The notes below the pieces were generated by a model that searched no databases, had not been told where the DNA came from, and saw nothing but the letters and a program-made list of their open reading frames with translations. The translations under genes and the position numbers were made by a program. A stretch of DNA of 64,000 bases from the NCBI RefSeq assembly GCF_015689175.1, contig NZ_CP065047.1, forward strand, positions 682,001 through 746,000. Direction: 5' to 3'. Origin of the DNA: Mycobacterium kubicae. GTDB taxonomy: Bacteria; Actinomycetota; Actinomycetes; Mycobacteriales; Mycobacteriaceae. How positions within the stretch are numbered: position 1 is the stretch's first letter; each line of letters opens with the position of its first letter. Positions 33,415 to 42,338 of this stretch are shown in pieces.

Positions 33415-35853
33415 TCAAGCTTGTTGGGCCAGCATCGCGCGCAGCATCGACAACATCTCCGAGCGGGAGCCGGCACCCAGCCGACGACGGATCCGGGCAA
33501 CGTGGTGTTCGACCGTTTTCGCGGAGATAAACAACTGGCCGCCGATGTCGCGGTAGGGCAACCCCAATAATAGAAGCTCGGCAACTTCGCGTTCCCGGTC
33601 CGACAGCGGCGAACCCGCCGGAGGCTCCGCTGGCGGGCGTATCCTGCCTGTCGTCGGCTCGACAGAGTCGATTAAGGGTGCCTCAGAGGATGTTTCGCCG
33701 GCCCCGGTACCGAGTTTGAGGTCGCGGGCCAGTTGCAGCATCGCCCCCGACACCCGGGCGTCCGGGGTCTGCAGGGCGGCCTGGCCGGCTAGGCGGGTGG
33801 CGTCGGAGGTGAGCCCGACCCGCGACAACGACCGCGCAGCGACGGTGACTTCGTCGACGTTGACCTGGTCGGCCAGGACGCGGAGCCAGGTTCGGCCGGC
33901 CCCGGACAACACTTGAGCAAGCTCGCTGTGGGTGGCCGCGCTGCTGAGGGCTTGGCCGTGCGGAGCCACCGATTCCGGTGAGCTGCTGAGGATTCCGGCA
34001 TGAACCCCCGACCAGTGCAGTGAGATTGACCACAACGGCGGGTTACCGAGCGAATTCAGCAGCATGAACGCCTGATCCAGCGCGTGGCGCAGTTGTTCGA
34101 CTTGACGCATTCGGGCGGCTGCCACCCACAGCTCGCCCAACGGCAGCAACGCGAACAGATCGATGGAGTACTCGGCGAGCACCTCCATGGCCGCCAGCCA
34201 ATGCTTTTGCAGGGCACCGGCATCCCCGTTGCGCCGCGCGATCGCGGTCTGCATCGCCGCCGCCCACAGGGCGTCGCGCCGGTGCAATTCCGTCCCGGAA
34301 CCGGCCGCGGCGACGTCGGCGGCCGCCAACGTGAGCTGGCCTTCCTGCATCTTGATCCAGCCGGAGAGGAGCAGGTGCCGCCGCTCGAACAGCGCGTTCT
34401 GGCTGGTGCGCAAGGCGCGGCCGATCACACTGCGGGCCCGAACTGGATCACCGCCGTGCAGTGCGGCCAAGGTCACCAACGCTGGCGGGCTGTCCGGCGT
34501 GATCTGGGTCAGGGAGTGTTCGGTGGCGAGGGCTTGCCCGAGTTTGGCCATGGCCGCTTGATACGGCTGATCCATGGTCATGAGCAGCCCGTCGGCAAGA
34601 CTGCGCGACGCCCGCGCCGCAGTCGTCGGCGGACCGGTGTCCTGAAGGCTTAATGCGGCGCGCGCTGCGGCGAGGTCACCGGTCGCGGCAAGCGCGACCG
34701 CGGCGGCCGCACTGATCACCGCGTCCGGGTGCGGGCCGAGCCAGCCGAACAGTTCGGCGGCTTGACCGGCATTGCCGTCGTGTGCGGCCACGCTGGCGGC
34801 GATGCGCACGCCGGCGGCCCGCTCGGTCGAGTCGGGGGAGGTGAGTAGCTCGTCGGCCAGTGCGGCCGCGCCCCCACAATCTCCGGTGCGCGCGAGCGTA
34901 TCGGCAAGTTGGGCGGTCACGCCTTCGGCGCCGGCCTGGACGGCGGCCCGATACAAGCGTGCAGACTGAATCGGGTCACCTTCGGTCGCGGCGGCTTGCC
35001 GGGCCAGGATGGCGGCCAACCGGTCGTCACGTAGGCCGTGTTCGGCCAGCCGAAGCGCGAAATCGGCGGACACACCTGCGGTCTCGAGTTGGGAACGCAG
35101 CAAGGACGTTTCGGTCTGGTGATGGTGTGCGTTGCCGACCAGGAGCGCGACGGCGTCGTGAACCAAAGCCAGAAAAGCTGCGGGATGCGAAGGTTCGACA
35201 ACCCCGGTGGCGCGCGCCCGGTCGACCAGCTCGCGCGCCTCGGTTGTCGAAAGCTGTTGCGCGCCAGCAACATCGGAGCTGCCCAGTCCAACTGTGAGCG
35301 ACAGGATGAGCAGGGTGTCCAAGTCGGATTCGTCGAATCGGCGTAACCGCTCCATCAACGCGAATTTGGCTGCCTGTTCGGGGGATTGGCCACTGCGGGA
35401 TACCGCGGCAACCAGGAACGGCAGCCCGGCGGTGCAAGCGAGCAGATGCTCGTCGACCGGCACCGCCCCCAGCGCAACGTGCGGTCGCTCCTGTTCGAAG
35501 GCGGTCATCAGAGTGCGCAGCGCCGGTCGTTGTTCGCGGGCTTGGGTCGCGGCGACGACGGTGGTGCGAGGATTGGCGACACGGTCGGTCAGGCGTTGCA
35601 GGTCGGTGTCGCTCAGTAGGTGGAGGTCGTCGACGACGAGCGCGGCGTCGCTCGGATCACCGTCTTGTGGCGCGCCTGCCAGCACGGTCAGCCCGCCCTC
35701 ACGAAGCGCGTTCCGCGCGGCGCTGAGAATCGTCGTCTTGCCGGTTCCGATACCGCCGCTGACCAACGCTTTGACCGGAACCGTCGCGGCATTGGCGAGG
35801 TCGCGCAGTGCCGCGTGCGCGGGGGCCGGCAGGTCGAAAAGTGCGTCGGTCAC
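33415..35853 (-). CDS. iniR: IniR, LuxR-type AAA transcriptional regulator of iniBAC (Rv0339c-like)
   Basis: 812 residues from GTG 35853. N-terminal NTP-binding domain with Walker A VSGGIGTGKTTILSAARNAL and a Walker-B-like AALVVDDLHLLSD; a long helical, Ala-rich middle; and a C-terminal LuxR/GerE helix-turn-helix (LSDREREVAELLLLGLPYRD, then FISAKTVEHHVARIRRRLG). This is the STAND/MalT-like architecture, about the size of M. tuberculosis Rv0339c, reported as IniR, the activator of the isoniazid-inducible iniBAC genes. It is divergent from the Rv0340-like gene, and candidate binding repeats lie in the 202-base gap. Confidence 0.9.
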   Translation of the reverse strand: MTDALFDLPAPAHAALRDLANAATVPVKALVSGGIGTGKTTILSAARNALREGGLTVLAGAPQDGDPSDAALVVDDLHLLSDTDLQRLTDRVANPRTTVVAATQAREQRPALRTLMTAFEQERPHVALGAVPVDEHLLACTAGLPFLVAAVSRSGQSPEQAAKFALMERLRRFDESDLDTLLILSLTVGLGSSDVAGAQQLSTTEARELVDRARATGVVEPSHPAAFLALVHDAVALLVGNAHHHQTETSLLRSQLETAGVSADFALRLAEHGLRDDRLAAILARQAAATEGDPIQSARLYRAAVQAGAEGVTAQLADTLARTGDCGGAAALADELLTSPDSTERAAGVRIAASVAAHDGNAGQAAELFGWLGPHPDAVISAAAAVALAATGDLAAARAALSLQDTGPPTTAARASRSLADGLLMTMDQPYQAAMAKLGQALATEHSLTQITPDSPPALVTLAALHGGDPVRARSVIGRALRTSQNALFERRHLLLSGWIKMQEGQLTLAAADVAAAGSGTELHRRDALWAAAMQTAIARRNGDAGALQKHWLAAMEVLAEYSIDLFALLPLGELWVAAARMRQVEQLRHALDQAFMLLNSLGNPPLWSISLHWSGVHAGILSSSPESVAPHGQALSSAATHSELAQVLSGAGRTWLRVLADQVNVDEVTVAARSLSRVGLTSDATRLAGQAALQTPDARVSGAMLQLARDLKLGTGAGETSSEAPLIDSVEPTTGRIRPPAEPPAGSPLSDREREVAELLLLGLPYRDIGGQLFISAKTVEHHVARIRRRLGAGSRSEMLSMLRAMLAQQA

Positions 35854-35907
35854 CGTGCCGTCGCACCCGATATGCCGGCCAAGTGTTTCACGTCGATCCC
35901 CGCAATT

Positions 35908-35930
35908 CCCCTAATATGCCATCCCCTAAT
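35908..35930 (+). promoter_or_regulatory. Direct repeat CCCCTAAT-N7-CCCCTAAT, candidate IniR site (iniR/Rv0340 intergenic)
   Basis: Two identical octamers start at 35908 and 35923, a 15-base period, in the divergent gap between iniR and the Rv0340-like gene. The same core and the same period occur upstream of iniB (36708 and 36723). A site bound by IniR is the simplest reading, which would mean autoregulation plus control of Rv0340. This is inference from shared pattern only. Confidence 0.5.
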
Positions 35931-36055
35931 ACCGTTTTAGGCCAGTCGGGTTGCGCACCGATCACAGCCGTCACCCTGAACCGATAACATCGTGGCATTG
36001 GTCGGGCCGTCGTTGTGAACATCTGCGGCGCAGGATTGGTGCGGTAAGGAGGCGC

Positions 36056-36598
36056 ATGGTGGCAAACTCGCTACTCGACTTTGTCATCTCCCTCGTCCGT
36101 GATCCCGAGGCCGCCGCCCGATACGCCGCCGACCCGGTGAAGACCATCGCCGACGCTCACCTTACGGATGTGACCAGCGTCGACGTCAACAACTTGATTC
36201 CCATGGTGTCGGACTCATTGTCGATGGCCAACCCGGCAGGAGCCGTTGGTGCAGGCCCGGTTGCCGATCACAGCAACGTGTGGGCGAGTGGTGCGGCGAC
36301 GGCTGCGTTGGATGCGTTCACGCCGCACCAGCCCGCGGCCGTCGTGGCCCAGCATGAACCGTGGAGTGGTGTGATCCACCAGCCCGTCACGCACCAGCCG
36401 ATCGAGGCGCCCGCGCAGCCGCCGGCCGTCGGAGTGGAGCCACATGAACCGTCGGTGCTGCTCAGCGGTACCGAGCTGCCCGACGCGGCGCTGCATCATG
36501 GTGGTTTCCCGGCTGAGGACCCCGGTATCTGGCACGACCCCGTCATTCATCCGGACGCCCCGGGCCCCGATCACCACGGCTTCGGCATCCACGGGTAA
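36056..36598 (+). CDS. IniB N-terminal-domain protein (Rv0340-like)
   Basis: 180 residues from ATG 36056, after a strong AAGGAGG. The first 60 residues (SLLDFVISLVRDPEAAARYA and KTIADAHLTDVTSVDVNNLI) align with the start of IniB (SLVDYILSLFRSEEAARSFV). The rest is Pro/His/Val-rich and low-complexity (HQPAAVVAQHEPWSGV, PVTHQPIEAP), ending DHHGFGIHG, unlike the Gly repeats of IniB. Located directly upstream of iniB as Rv0340 is in M. tuberculosis. Function unknown; probably part of the same response to cell-wall stress. Confidence 0.85.
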   Translation: MVANSLLDFVISLVRDPEAAARYAADPVKTIADAHLTDVTSVDVNNLIPMVSDSLSMANPAGAVGAGPVADHSNVWASGAATAALDAFTPHQPAAVVAQHEPWSGVIHQPVTHQPIEAPAQPPAVGVEPHEPSVLLSGTELPDAALHHGGFPAEDPGIWHDPVIHPDAPGPDHHGFGIHG

Positions 36599-36698
36599 TT
36601 ACTCACTGCCCGCTTTGTGGCGTTGGTCAGCGCTGTGAGCTGCCTAAATGGGCTTTTTTGGCGCGCGAACGGGGCGCGGACAGGGGCCACCCCGAGTT

Positions 36699-36730
36699 CC
36701 CCCTAATCCCCTAAGACACTGACCCCTACC
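36699..36730 (+). promoter_or_regulatory. CCCCTAAT / CCCCTAAG / CCCCTACC direct repeats upstream of iniB, candidate IniR site
   Basis: Three related octamers start at 36700, 36708 and 36723, about 120-150 bases before the iniB start. The last two are 15 bases apart, exactly the period of the pair in the iniR/Rv0340 gap, giving CCCCTAA-N8-CCCCTA. The iniB promoter is known to be induced by cell-wall inhibitors; these repeats are good candidates for the activator site. No experiment is implied. Confidence 0.5.
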
Positions 36731-36851
36731 ACCCCGGTTGGCGGGCTTGCGGCTAAGGGATCTCACCCCGATTCGGCGGTAGGTCGCAATCCATAGCGTG
36801 TATGGCAGAGCGCCGCCCGTGCGGCGGCCCACTTCGATGAAGGGAAAGAAG

Positions 36852-39800
36852 ATGACCTCGCTGGTCGACTACATCCTGAGCCTGTTCCGTAGTGAAGAGG
36901 CGGCGCGGTCCTTCGTCGCCGCACCTGGGCAAGCCATGACGAATGCCGGGTTGATCAACGTGTCACCCGACGAGTTCTCCTCGGTGGCGGCCAGTGCAGT
37001 GCCGGGGCTGGCTCTTGATCCGGCTAACCCGATCGGTGGCCTGCAACAGGCAGTGGCTGATCAGTACGGCTTCGCGCCGACCCCGGACTACGGTGTGGTT
37101 TCCGATCCGGGCTACGGGTACGCCGACCCCGGTTATGCGTACGACCCCGGCTATGGCGGCGGTCTGGGATACGGCCCAGCGTTGGTTGCCCAAGAGGCCG
37201 GCGCGGTGATCGACGATGCGGGCGCTGTGGTGGGTGATGCCGGGCTGGTCGCCACCGATGTGGGGGCCGGGCTGGCTAACGCGGTCGTGACAGATGTCGG
37301 CGCTGGGCTTGCGACTGGCTTGGGTCTCGGGTTGCAGACGGCGGTCGCGCCCGGCTTCGGCTTCGCCGAGCCAACCGGCGGCTTCGGCGCTCCGATCGGT
37401 TTTGCGGGGCCGATCGGTTTCGGGGGGCTAGGCGGCTTCGATGTCCCGACGGGCTTCGGTGCCCCGGCCGGGTTCGGCTTCGGTGCGCCTGTCGGGTTTG
37501 GTGCGCCGGTCGGCTTCGGTGCACAGACCGGGCTGGGTTTCGGCGCCGGCTTTGAAGCCGGAATCGGCGCTCAGATTGGGGCGGGTCTCGGTCTTGGCGT
37601 CGGAGCTCAGACGGGTCTGGGCGCCGGGCTGGGCTTCGGCTTAGGAGGACAGGCAGCCGTCGGTGGTCCAATCGGTGCCGGACTTGGCTTGGGCATCGGC
37701 GCCGGTGCTGGCGCCGGGCTTGGCGGCGGCATCGGTGGTCAGGCGGGGATCGGCGGGGGCTTTGGCGTCGGCGGCCAGGTCGGTGTTGGCGGCGGCTTCG
37801 GCCTCGGCGCTGGCGTCGGGGGTCAAGCAGGAATCGGCGGCGCGATTGGTGGCCAAGCTGGTGTCGGCGGGGGCTTCGGGCTCGGTGGTCAGGCGGGCAT
37901 TGGTGGCGGCTTCGGCGCCGGTGCTGGTGTGGGCGGTGAGGCCGGTATCGGCGGCGCGATCGGTGGCCAGGCCGGTATCAGTGGCGCCGTTGGTGGCCAG
38001 GCGGGCATTGGTGGTGCCGTGGGTGCCGGTGCGGGCTTGGGTGGTCAGGCCGGGATCGGCGGTGCCGTTGGTGGCCAGGCCGGTGTCGGCGGTGGCTTAG
38101 GCGCCGGTGCTGGTGCTGGTGTTGGTGTTGGTGGCGCGATTGGTGGTCAGGCCGGTATCGGCGGCGCCATTGGTGGCCAGGCTGGGATCGGTGGCGCCGT
38201 TGGTGGCCAGGTCGGTGGTGGCTTCGGTGCTGGTGCTGGTGCTGGTGCTGGTGTTGGTGGCGCGATTGGTGGTCAGGCCGGTATCGGCGGCGCCATTGGT
38301 GGCCAGGCGGGCATTGGTGGTGCAGTCGGTGGTCAGGCCGGTGTTGGTGGTGCCGTAGGTGCCGGTGCGGGCTTGGGTGGTCAGGCCGGGATCGGTGGTG
38401 CCATTGGTGGCCAGGCCGGTGTCGGTGGTGGCTTCGGCGCCGGTGCTGGTGCTGGTGTTGGTGGCGCGATTGGTGGCCAGGCTGGGATCGGTGGCGCCGT
38501 TGGTGGCCAGGCGGGCATTGGTGGTGCAGTGGGCGGTCAGGCCGGTGTTGGTGGTGCCGTAGGTGCCGGTGCGGGCTTGGGTGGCCAGGCGGGTCTCGGT
38601 GGTGGCTTCGGCGCAGGTGCTGGTGTTGGCGGCCAGGCTGGGATCGGTGGCGCGATTGGTGGTCAGGCCGGTGTTGGCGGCGCGATTGGTGGTCAGGCTG
38701 GGATTGGCGGTGCCGTTGGTGGCCAGGCCGGTGTCGGTGGTGGCTTTGGCGGCGCGATTGGTGGTCAGGCTGGGATTGGCGGCGCGATTGGTGGGCAGGC
38801 CGGGATCGGCGGTGCCGTTGGTGGCCAGGCTGGTCTCGGTGGTGGCTTCGGCGCGGGTGCTGGTGTTGGCGGCCAGGCTGGGATTGGCGGCGCGATTGGT
38901 GGTCAGGCGGGCATCGGTGGTGCCGTTGGTGGCCAGGCTGGTCTCGGTGGTGGCTTCGGCGCCGGTGCTGGCTTGGGTGGCCAGGCCGGTGTCGGTGGTG
39001 CCGTTGGCGCGGGCGCGGGCTTGGGTGGTCAGGCGGGCATCGGCGGTGCTGTCGGTGGCCAGGCCGGTCTCGGTGGTGGCTTCGGTGCTGGCGCCGGCCT
39101 GGGCGGCCAAGCCGGTATCGGTGGCGCTGTCGGCGGTCAGGCAGGTGCTGGCGCAGCGCTTGGTGGCCAGGCTGGTGTTGGCGGTGGCTTCGGCGCCGGT
39201 GCGGGCCTTGGCGGCCAAGCCGGTGTCGGTGGCGGCTTCGGTGCCGGTGCGGGCCTTGGCGGCCAGGCTGCAGTCGGTGCCGGTGCAGGTGCTGGCCTCG
39301 GCGCCGGCGCTGGTCTTGCAGGCCAGGCGGGCTTGGCAGGTCAGGCCGGTCTCGCCGGTCAGGCGGGCTTAGCGGGTCAGGCGGGTCTCGCCAGCCAGGC
39401 CGGTTTCGCCAGTCAGGCGAATCTTGCCGCTGGCGGGGGACTGGCCGGTGCCGGAAACGTCGGTGGTCTGGCCGGCGGCAACGCAGTGTTGGCCAGTGGC
39501 GCCAGCGGCCAAGCCGGCTTGATCGCCAGCGAAGGGGCCGCGCTCAACGGCGCTGCAACACCGCACGTCTCGGGCCCGCTGGGTGGCGTCGGAGTGGGCG
39601 GTCAAGCCGGTGCAGCCGGTGGCGCCGGCCTGGGAATCGGCGGCAACGCACGCGGTGACGCTCTGGCGGGCCAGAGCAACCCCATGGGCGCCCACCCGAG
39701 CCCGCAGCCAGCCGCCGCGGCCGGAGCCGGCGCTGGAGTAGGCGCACAAACGGCGCCCGCTGGCGTCGCGGCCACCGGAGCCGGGGGCGGACACGTTGCG

Positions 39801-40394
39801 GGTGGACCTGCGGGCAGCACTGCCGGAGCCGGAGCACACGGCGGCATCATCGGCGAAGAAGGTGCCACGCTCGGCGGTGGCGGTGGGGTCAACCCCGGCG
39901 CCGGTGGCAACCCGGGTGGCGGTGCCAATCCCGGCGGCGGCCTCCATCCTGGGGGCGGCTACAACGGTGGCGGAGGCGCGAACGGCGGCGTCACGCCCGG
40001 CGACCACGGCCCGACCGTCCCAACTAGCCACGGCCCTGTCGTCCAGGGCGGCGCAGGTACCGGCGGGCCGGTCACGGCGCCCTCGGGTAGCGGACCCGTC
40101 ATCCAGACGCCGGGCGGGGCGGCCGGGCAGGGCGGCGCAGCGGGCCACGGCGGCGCGAACCCGCCGGTGATTCACGCGCCGGAGCCGCAAACGCAGACGC
40201 CGGTCGAGCACACGCCGGCCCCGACGCAGCACGCGCCGATCACGCCGACGCAGCACGCCCCGGTCGAACCGCAGCCGGTCTTTCACCAGCCGCCGAGCCC
40301 ATCAGTGTTCGGGCATGAGCCGCCTGCGCCCGACACGCCGCCGGTGCACACCGACCCCTCGGCGCACGGCCCGGTGGGCCACCCAGGGTTCTGA
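36852..40394 (+). CDS. iniB: IniB, isoniazid-inducible Gly/Ala-rich repeat protein, very long form
   Basis: 1180 residues from ATG 36852, preceded by GAAGGGAAAGAAG. N-terminal IniB_N domain of about 70 residues (MTSLVDYILSLFRSEEAARS), then a Gly/Phe-rich part (residues about 190-290), a huge block of ten-residue repeats of the type GGQAGIGGAV (about 300-860), a Gly/Asn-rich section and a Pro/His-rich C-terminus (TPTQHAPITPTQHAP). IniB of M. tuberculosis is 479 residues, so this one is more than twice as long, and the added length is the repeats. It probably has a structural or surface role. First gene of iniBAC. Confidence 0.92.
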   Translation: MTSLVDYILSLFRSEEAARSFVAAPGQAMTNAGLINVSPDEFSSVAASAVPGLALDPANPIGGLQQAVADQYGFAPTPDYGVVSDPGYGYADPGYAYDPGYGGGLGYGPALVAQEAGAVIDDAGAVVGDAGLVATDVGAGLANAVVTDVGAGLATGLGLGLQTAVAPGFGFAEPTGGFGAPIGFAGPIGFGGLGGFDVPTGFGAPAGFGFGAPVGFGAPVGFGAQTGLGFGAGFEAGIGAQIGAGLGLGVGAQTGLGAGLGFGLGGQAAVGGPIGAGLGLGIGAGAGAGLGGGIGGQAGIGGGFGVGGQVGVGGGFGLGAGVGGQAGIGGAIGGQAGVGGGFGLGGQAGIGGGFGAGAGVGGEAGIGGAIGGQAGISGAVGGQAGIGGAVGAGAGLGGQAGIGGAVGGQAGVGGGLGAGAGAGVGVGGAIGGQAGIGGAIGGQAGIGGAVGGQVGGGFGAGAGAGAGVGGAIGGQAGIGGAIGGQAGIGGAVGGQAGVGGAVGAGAGLGGQAGIGGAIGGQAGVGGGFGAGAGAGVGGAIGGQAGIGGAVGGQAGIGGAVGGQAGVGGAVGAGAGLGGQAGLGGGFGAGAGVGGQAGIGGAIGGQAGVGGAIGGQAGIGGAVGGQAGVGGGFGGAIGGQAGIGGAIGGQAGIGGAVGGQAGLGGGFGAGAGVGGQAGIGGAIGGQAGIGGAVGGQAGLGGGFGAGAGLGGQAGVGGAVGAGAGLGGQAGIGGAVGGQAGLGGGFGAGAGLGGQAGIGGAVGGQAGAGAALGGQAGVGGGFGAGAGLGGQAGVGGGFGAGAGLGGQAAVGAGAGAGLGAGAGLAGQAGLAGQAGLAGQAGLAGQAGLASQAGFASQANLAAGGGLAGAGNVGGLAGGNAVLASGASGQAGLIASEGAALNGAATPHVSGPLGGVGVGGQAGAAGGAGLGIGGNARGDALAGQSNPMGAHPSPQPAAAAGAGAGVGAQTAPAGVAATGAGGGHVAGGPAGSTAGAGAHGGIIGEEGATLGGGGGVNPGAGGNPGGGANPGGGLHPGGGYNGGGGANGGVTPGDHGPTVPTSHGPVVQGGAGTGGPVTAPSGSGPVIQTPGGAAGQGGAAGHGGANPPVIHAPEPQTQTPVEHTPAPTQHAPITPTQHAPVEPQPVFHQPPSPSVFGHEPPAPDTPPVHTDPSAHGPVGHPGF
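37732..39420 (+). repeat. Ten-residue (30-bp) GGQAGIGGAV repeats in iniB
   Basis: About 1.7 kb consists of a 30-base unit encoding GGQAG(I/V)GGA(I/V), interrupted by GGGFGAGAG(V/L) variants. DNA copies differ by silent changes (GGTGGCCAG against GGCGGTCAG) in mosaic fashion, which points to slippage plus unequal exchange. Towards the end the unit degrades to AGQAGLAGQAGLA. Assembly may be unreliable here. Confidence 0.9.
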
Positions 40395-40496
40395 TTCGCC
40401 GACCTGACGAAGCTGGCGGGGACCTTCGTGGTCCCCGCCGATTCGTCCGCTTACCGTGATCTGGAAAGCAAGCGATCGAGAAAGTGGGGCAGCGCG

Positions 40497-42338
40497 GTGA
40501 CTCAACCGGATGACCCGCGTCGGGTCGGTGTGATCGTCGAGTTGATCGACCACACCGTGGCGATCGCCAAGCTGCACGACCGAAGCGATCTGGTCCAGCG
40601 CCTGACGCGGGCGCGGGCCCGCATCACCGACCCGCAGATCCGGGTCGTGATCGCCGGTCAGCTCAAGCAGGGCAAGAGTCAGCTGCTCAATTCGCTGCTC
40701 AATCTGCCTGTCGCGCGCGTGGGCGATGACGAGGCGACGGTGGTCATCACCGTCGTCAGCTACAGCCCCGAACCGTCGGCCCGGCTCGTCGTGGCCGCGG
40801 GACCCCACGGCGAGACAGCAACCGTCAACATTCCGCTCGACGAGATCAACACCGACCTGCGCAGGGCGCCCCAGGCGGGCGGCCGCGAAGTGTTGCGTGT
40901 CGAGATCGGCGCGCCCAGCCCGCTGCTGCAAGGCGGATTGGCGTTCATCGACACCCCGGGAGTGGGCGGGCACGGCCAGCCACACCTGTCCTCGACGCTG
41001 GGTTTATTGCCGGACGCCGACGCGCTGCTGATGGTCAGCGACACCAGCCAGGAGTTCACCGAACCCGAGATGTGGTTCATCCGGAAGGCGTACGAGGTCT
41101 GCCCGGTCGGCGTCGTCGTCGCGACCAAGACCGACCTCTATCCGCGCTGGCGCGAGATCGTCAACACCAACGCCGCGCACCTGCAACGCGCCGGAGTTCC
41201 GTTGCCTATCATTCCCGTCTCATCACTGCTGCGCAGCCACGCCGTCACGCTCAACGACAAGGAACTCAACGACGAGTCCAACTATCCGGCGGTGGTGCAA
41301 TTCCTCAGCGACAAGGTGCTCTCCCGCCAGAACGACCGTGTCCGCGATGACGTCCTCCACGAAATACGTTCGGCGGCAGAACAATTGACGATTTCGACGG
41401 GCTCGGAGCTGTCGGTGGTCAACGACCCGACGATGCGCGAACGTCTCACCGAGGACCTGGAACGACGCAAACGCGAAGCCCAAGACGCGGTGCAGCAGAC
41501 CGCGTTGTGGCAGCAGGTGCTCAACGACGGATTCACCGACCTCAGCACCGATGTCGACCATGATTTGCGGGTGCGCTTCCGCGCCATCACCGACGATCTG
41601 GAACGTCAGATCGATGCGTGCGACCCGACTCGGCATTGGGCCGAAATCGGCGCCGACGCCGAAGACGCCGTCGCCAAAGCCGTCGGCGACAACTTCGTCT
41701 GGGCCTACCAGCGCGCCGAGGCCTTGGCTGACGAGGTGGCCCGGTCGTTCGTCGACGCCGGACTGGACTCGGTGATGTCCCCCGAGCTGACCGCTCGGCT
41801 GATGGCTGGCGACTTCGGCCGGCTCAAGGCGCTGGCGCGGCTGGAATCCAAGCCGCTCGGCAAGGGGCAGAAGGTGGTTTCCGGATTGCGGGGCTCCTAC
41901 GGCGGCGTGGTGATGATCGGCATGTTGTCCTCGGTGGCCGGCTTGGGCCTCTTCAATCCCGTGTCGGTGGGTGCGGGCTTGATACTGGGCCGGATGGCTT
42001 ACAAGGAGGACAAAGAAAACCGGCTGTTACGGGCCCGCGGTGAAGCGAAGGCCAACGTGCGGCGCTTCATCGACGAGGTGTCCTTCGTGGTAGGCAAGGA
42101 ATCGCGGGACCGACTCAAGACCATCCAGCGCACGCTGCGCGACCACTACCGCGACATCGCCAACGAGGTCACCCGCTCGCTCAACGAGTCGCTGCAATCG
42201 CTGATCACCTCCGCCCACATGGAAGACCTCGAACGCGACAACCGGGTGCGCGAACTCGAGCGACAGTTGGACATCCTGAACCAGGTCACCGACAACGTCG
42301 ACAAGCTGATGCCGCCGGTGACCGTGGGACGAGGGTGA
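40497..42338 (+). CDS. iniA: IniA, dynamin-like GTPase
   Basis: 613 residues from GTG 40497. GTP-binding motifs are all visible: G1 VVIAGQLKQGKSQLLNSL (G-x4-GKS), G3 AFIDTPGVGGHG (DxPG), G4 VVVATKTDLYPRW (TKxD). Long helical regions and a hydrophobic stretch (GGVVMIGMLSSVAGLGLFNP, about residue 480) that could act as membrane paddle follow; the C-terminus is coiled (LEDLERDNRVRELERQLDIL shortened here). IniA of mycobacteria is a bacterial dynamin-like protein that remodels membranes and helps tolerance to isoniazid and ethambutol. 102 bases after iniB; its stop overlaps iniC. Confidence 0.95.
   Translation: MTQPDDPRRVGVIVELIDHTVAIAKLHDRSDLVQRLTRARARITDPQIRVVIAGQLKQGKSQLLNSLLNLPVARVGDDEATVVITVVSYSPEPSARLVVAAGPHGETATVNIPLDEINTDLRRAPQAGGREVLRVEIGAPSPLLQGGLAFIDTPGVGGHGQPHLSSTLGLLPDADALLMVSDTSQEFTEPEMWFIRKAYEVCPVGVVVATKTDLYPRWREIVNTNAAHLQRAGVPLPIIPVSSLLRSHAVTLNDKELNDESNYPAVVQFLSDKVLSRQNDRVRDDVLHEIRSAAEQLTISTGSELSVVNDPTMRERLTEDLERRKREAQDAVQQTALWQQVLNDGFTDLSTDVDHDLRVRFRAITDDLERQIDACDPTRHWAEIGADAEDAVAKAVGDNFVWAYQRAEALADEVARSFVDAGLDSVMSPELTARLMAGDFGRLKALARLESKPLGKGQKVVSGLRGSYGGVVMIGMLSSVAGLGLFNPVSVGAGLILGRMAYKEDKENRLLRARGEAKANVRRFIDEVSFVVGKESRDRLKTIQRTLRDHYRDIANEVTRSLNESLQSLITSAHMEDLERDNRVRELERQLDILNQVTDNVDKLMPPVTVGRG

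Noticed and set aside
38097..39218. 373-codon Thr/Ala/Asn-rich frame antisense to the iniB repeats
   Set aside because: Only the reverse reading of the 30-base repeats, with no start signal of its own.
37732..39420. Regular repeats considered as a CRISPR array
   Set aside because: Units are contiguous 30-base coding repeats without unique spacers, and no cas genes are present.
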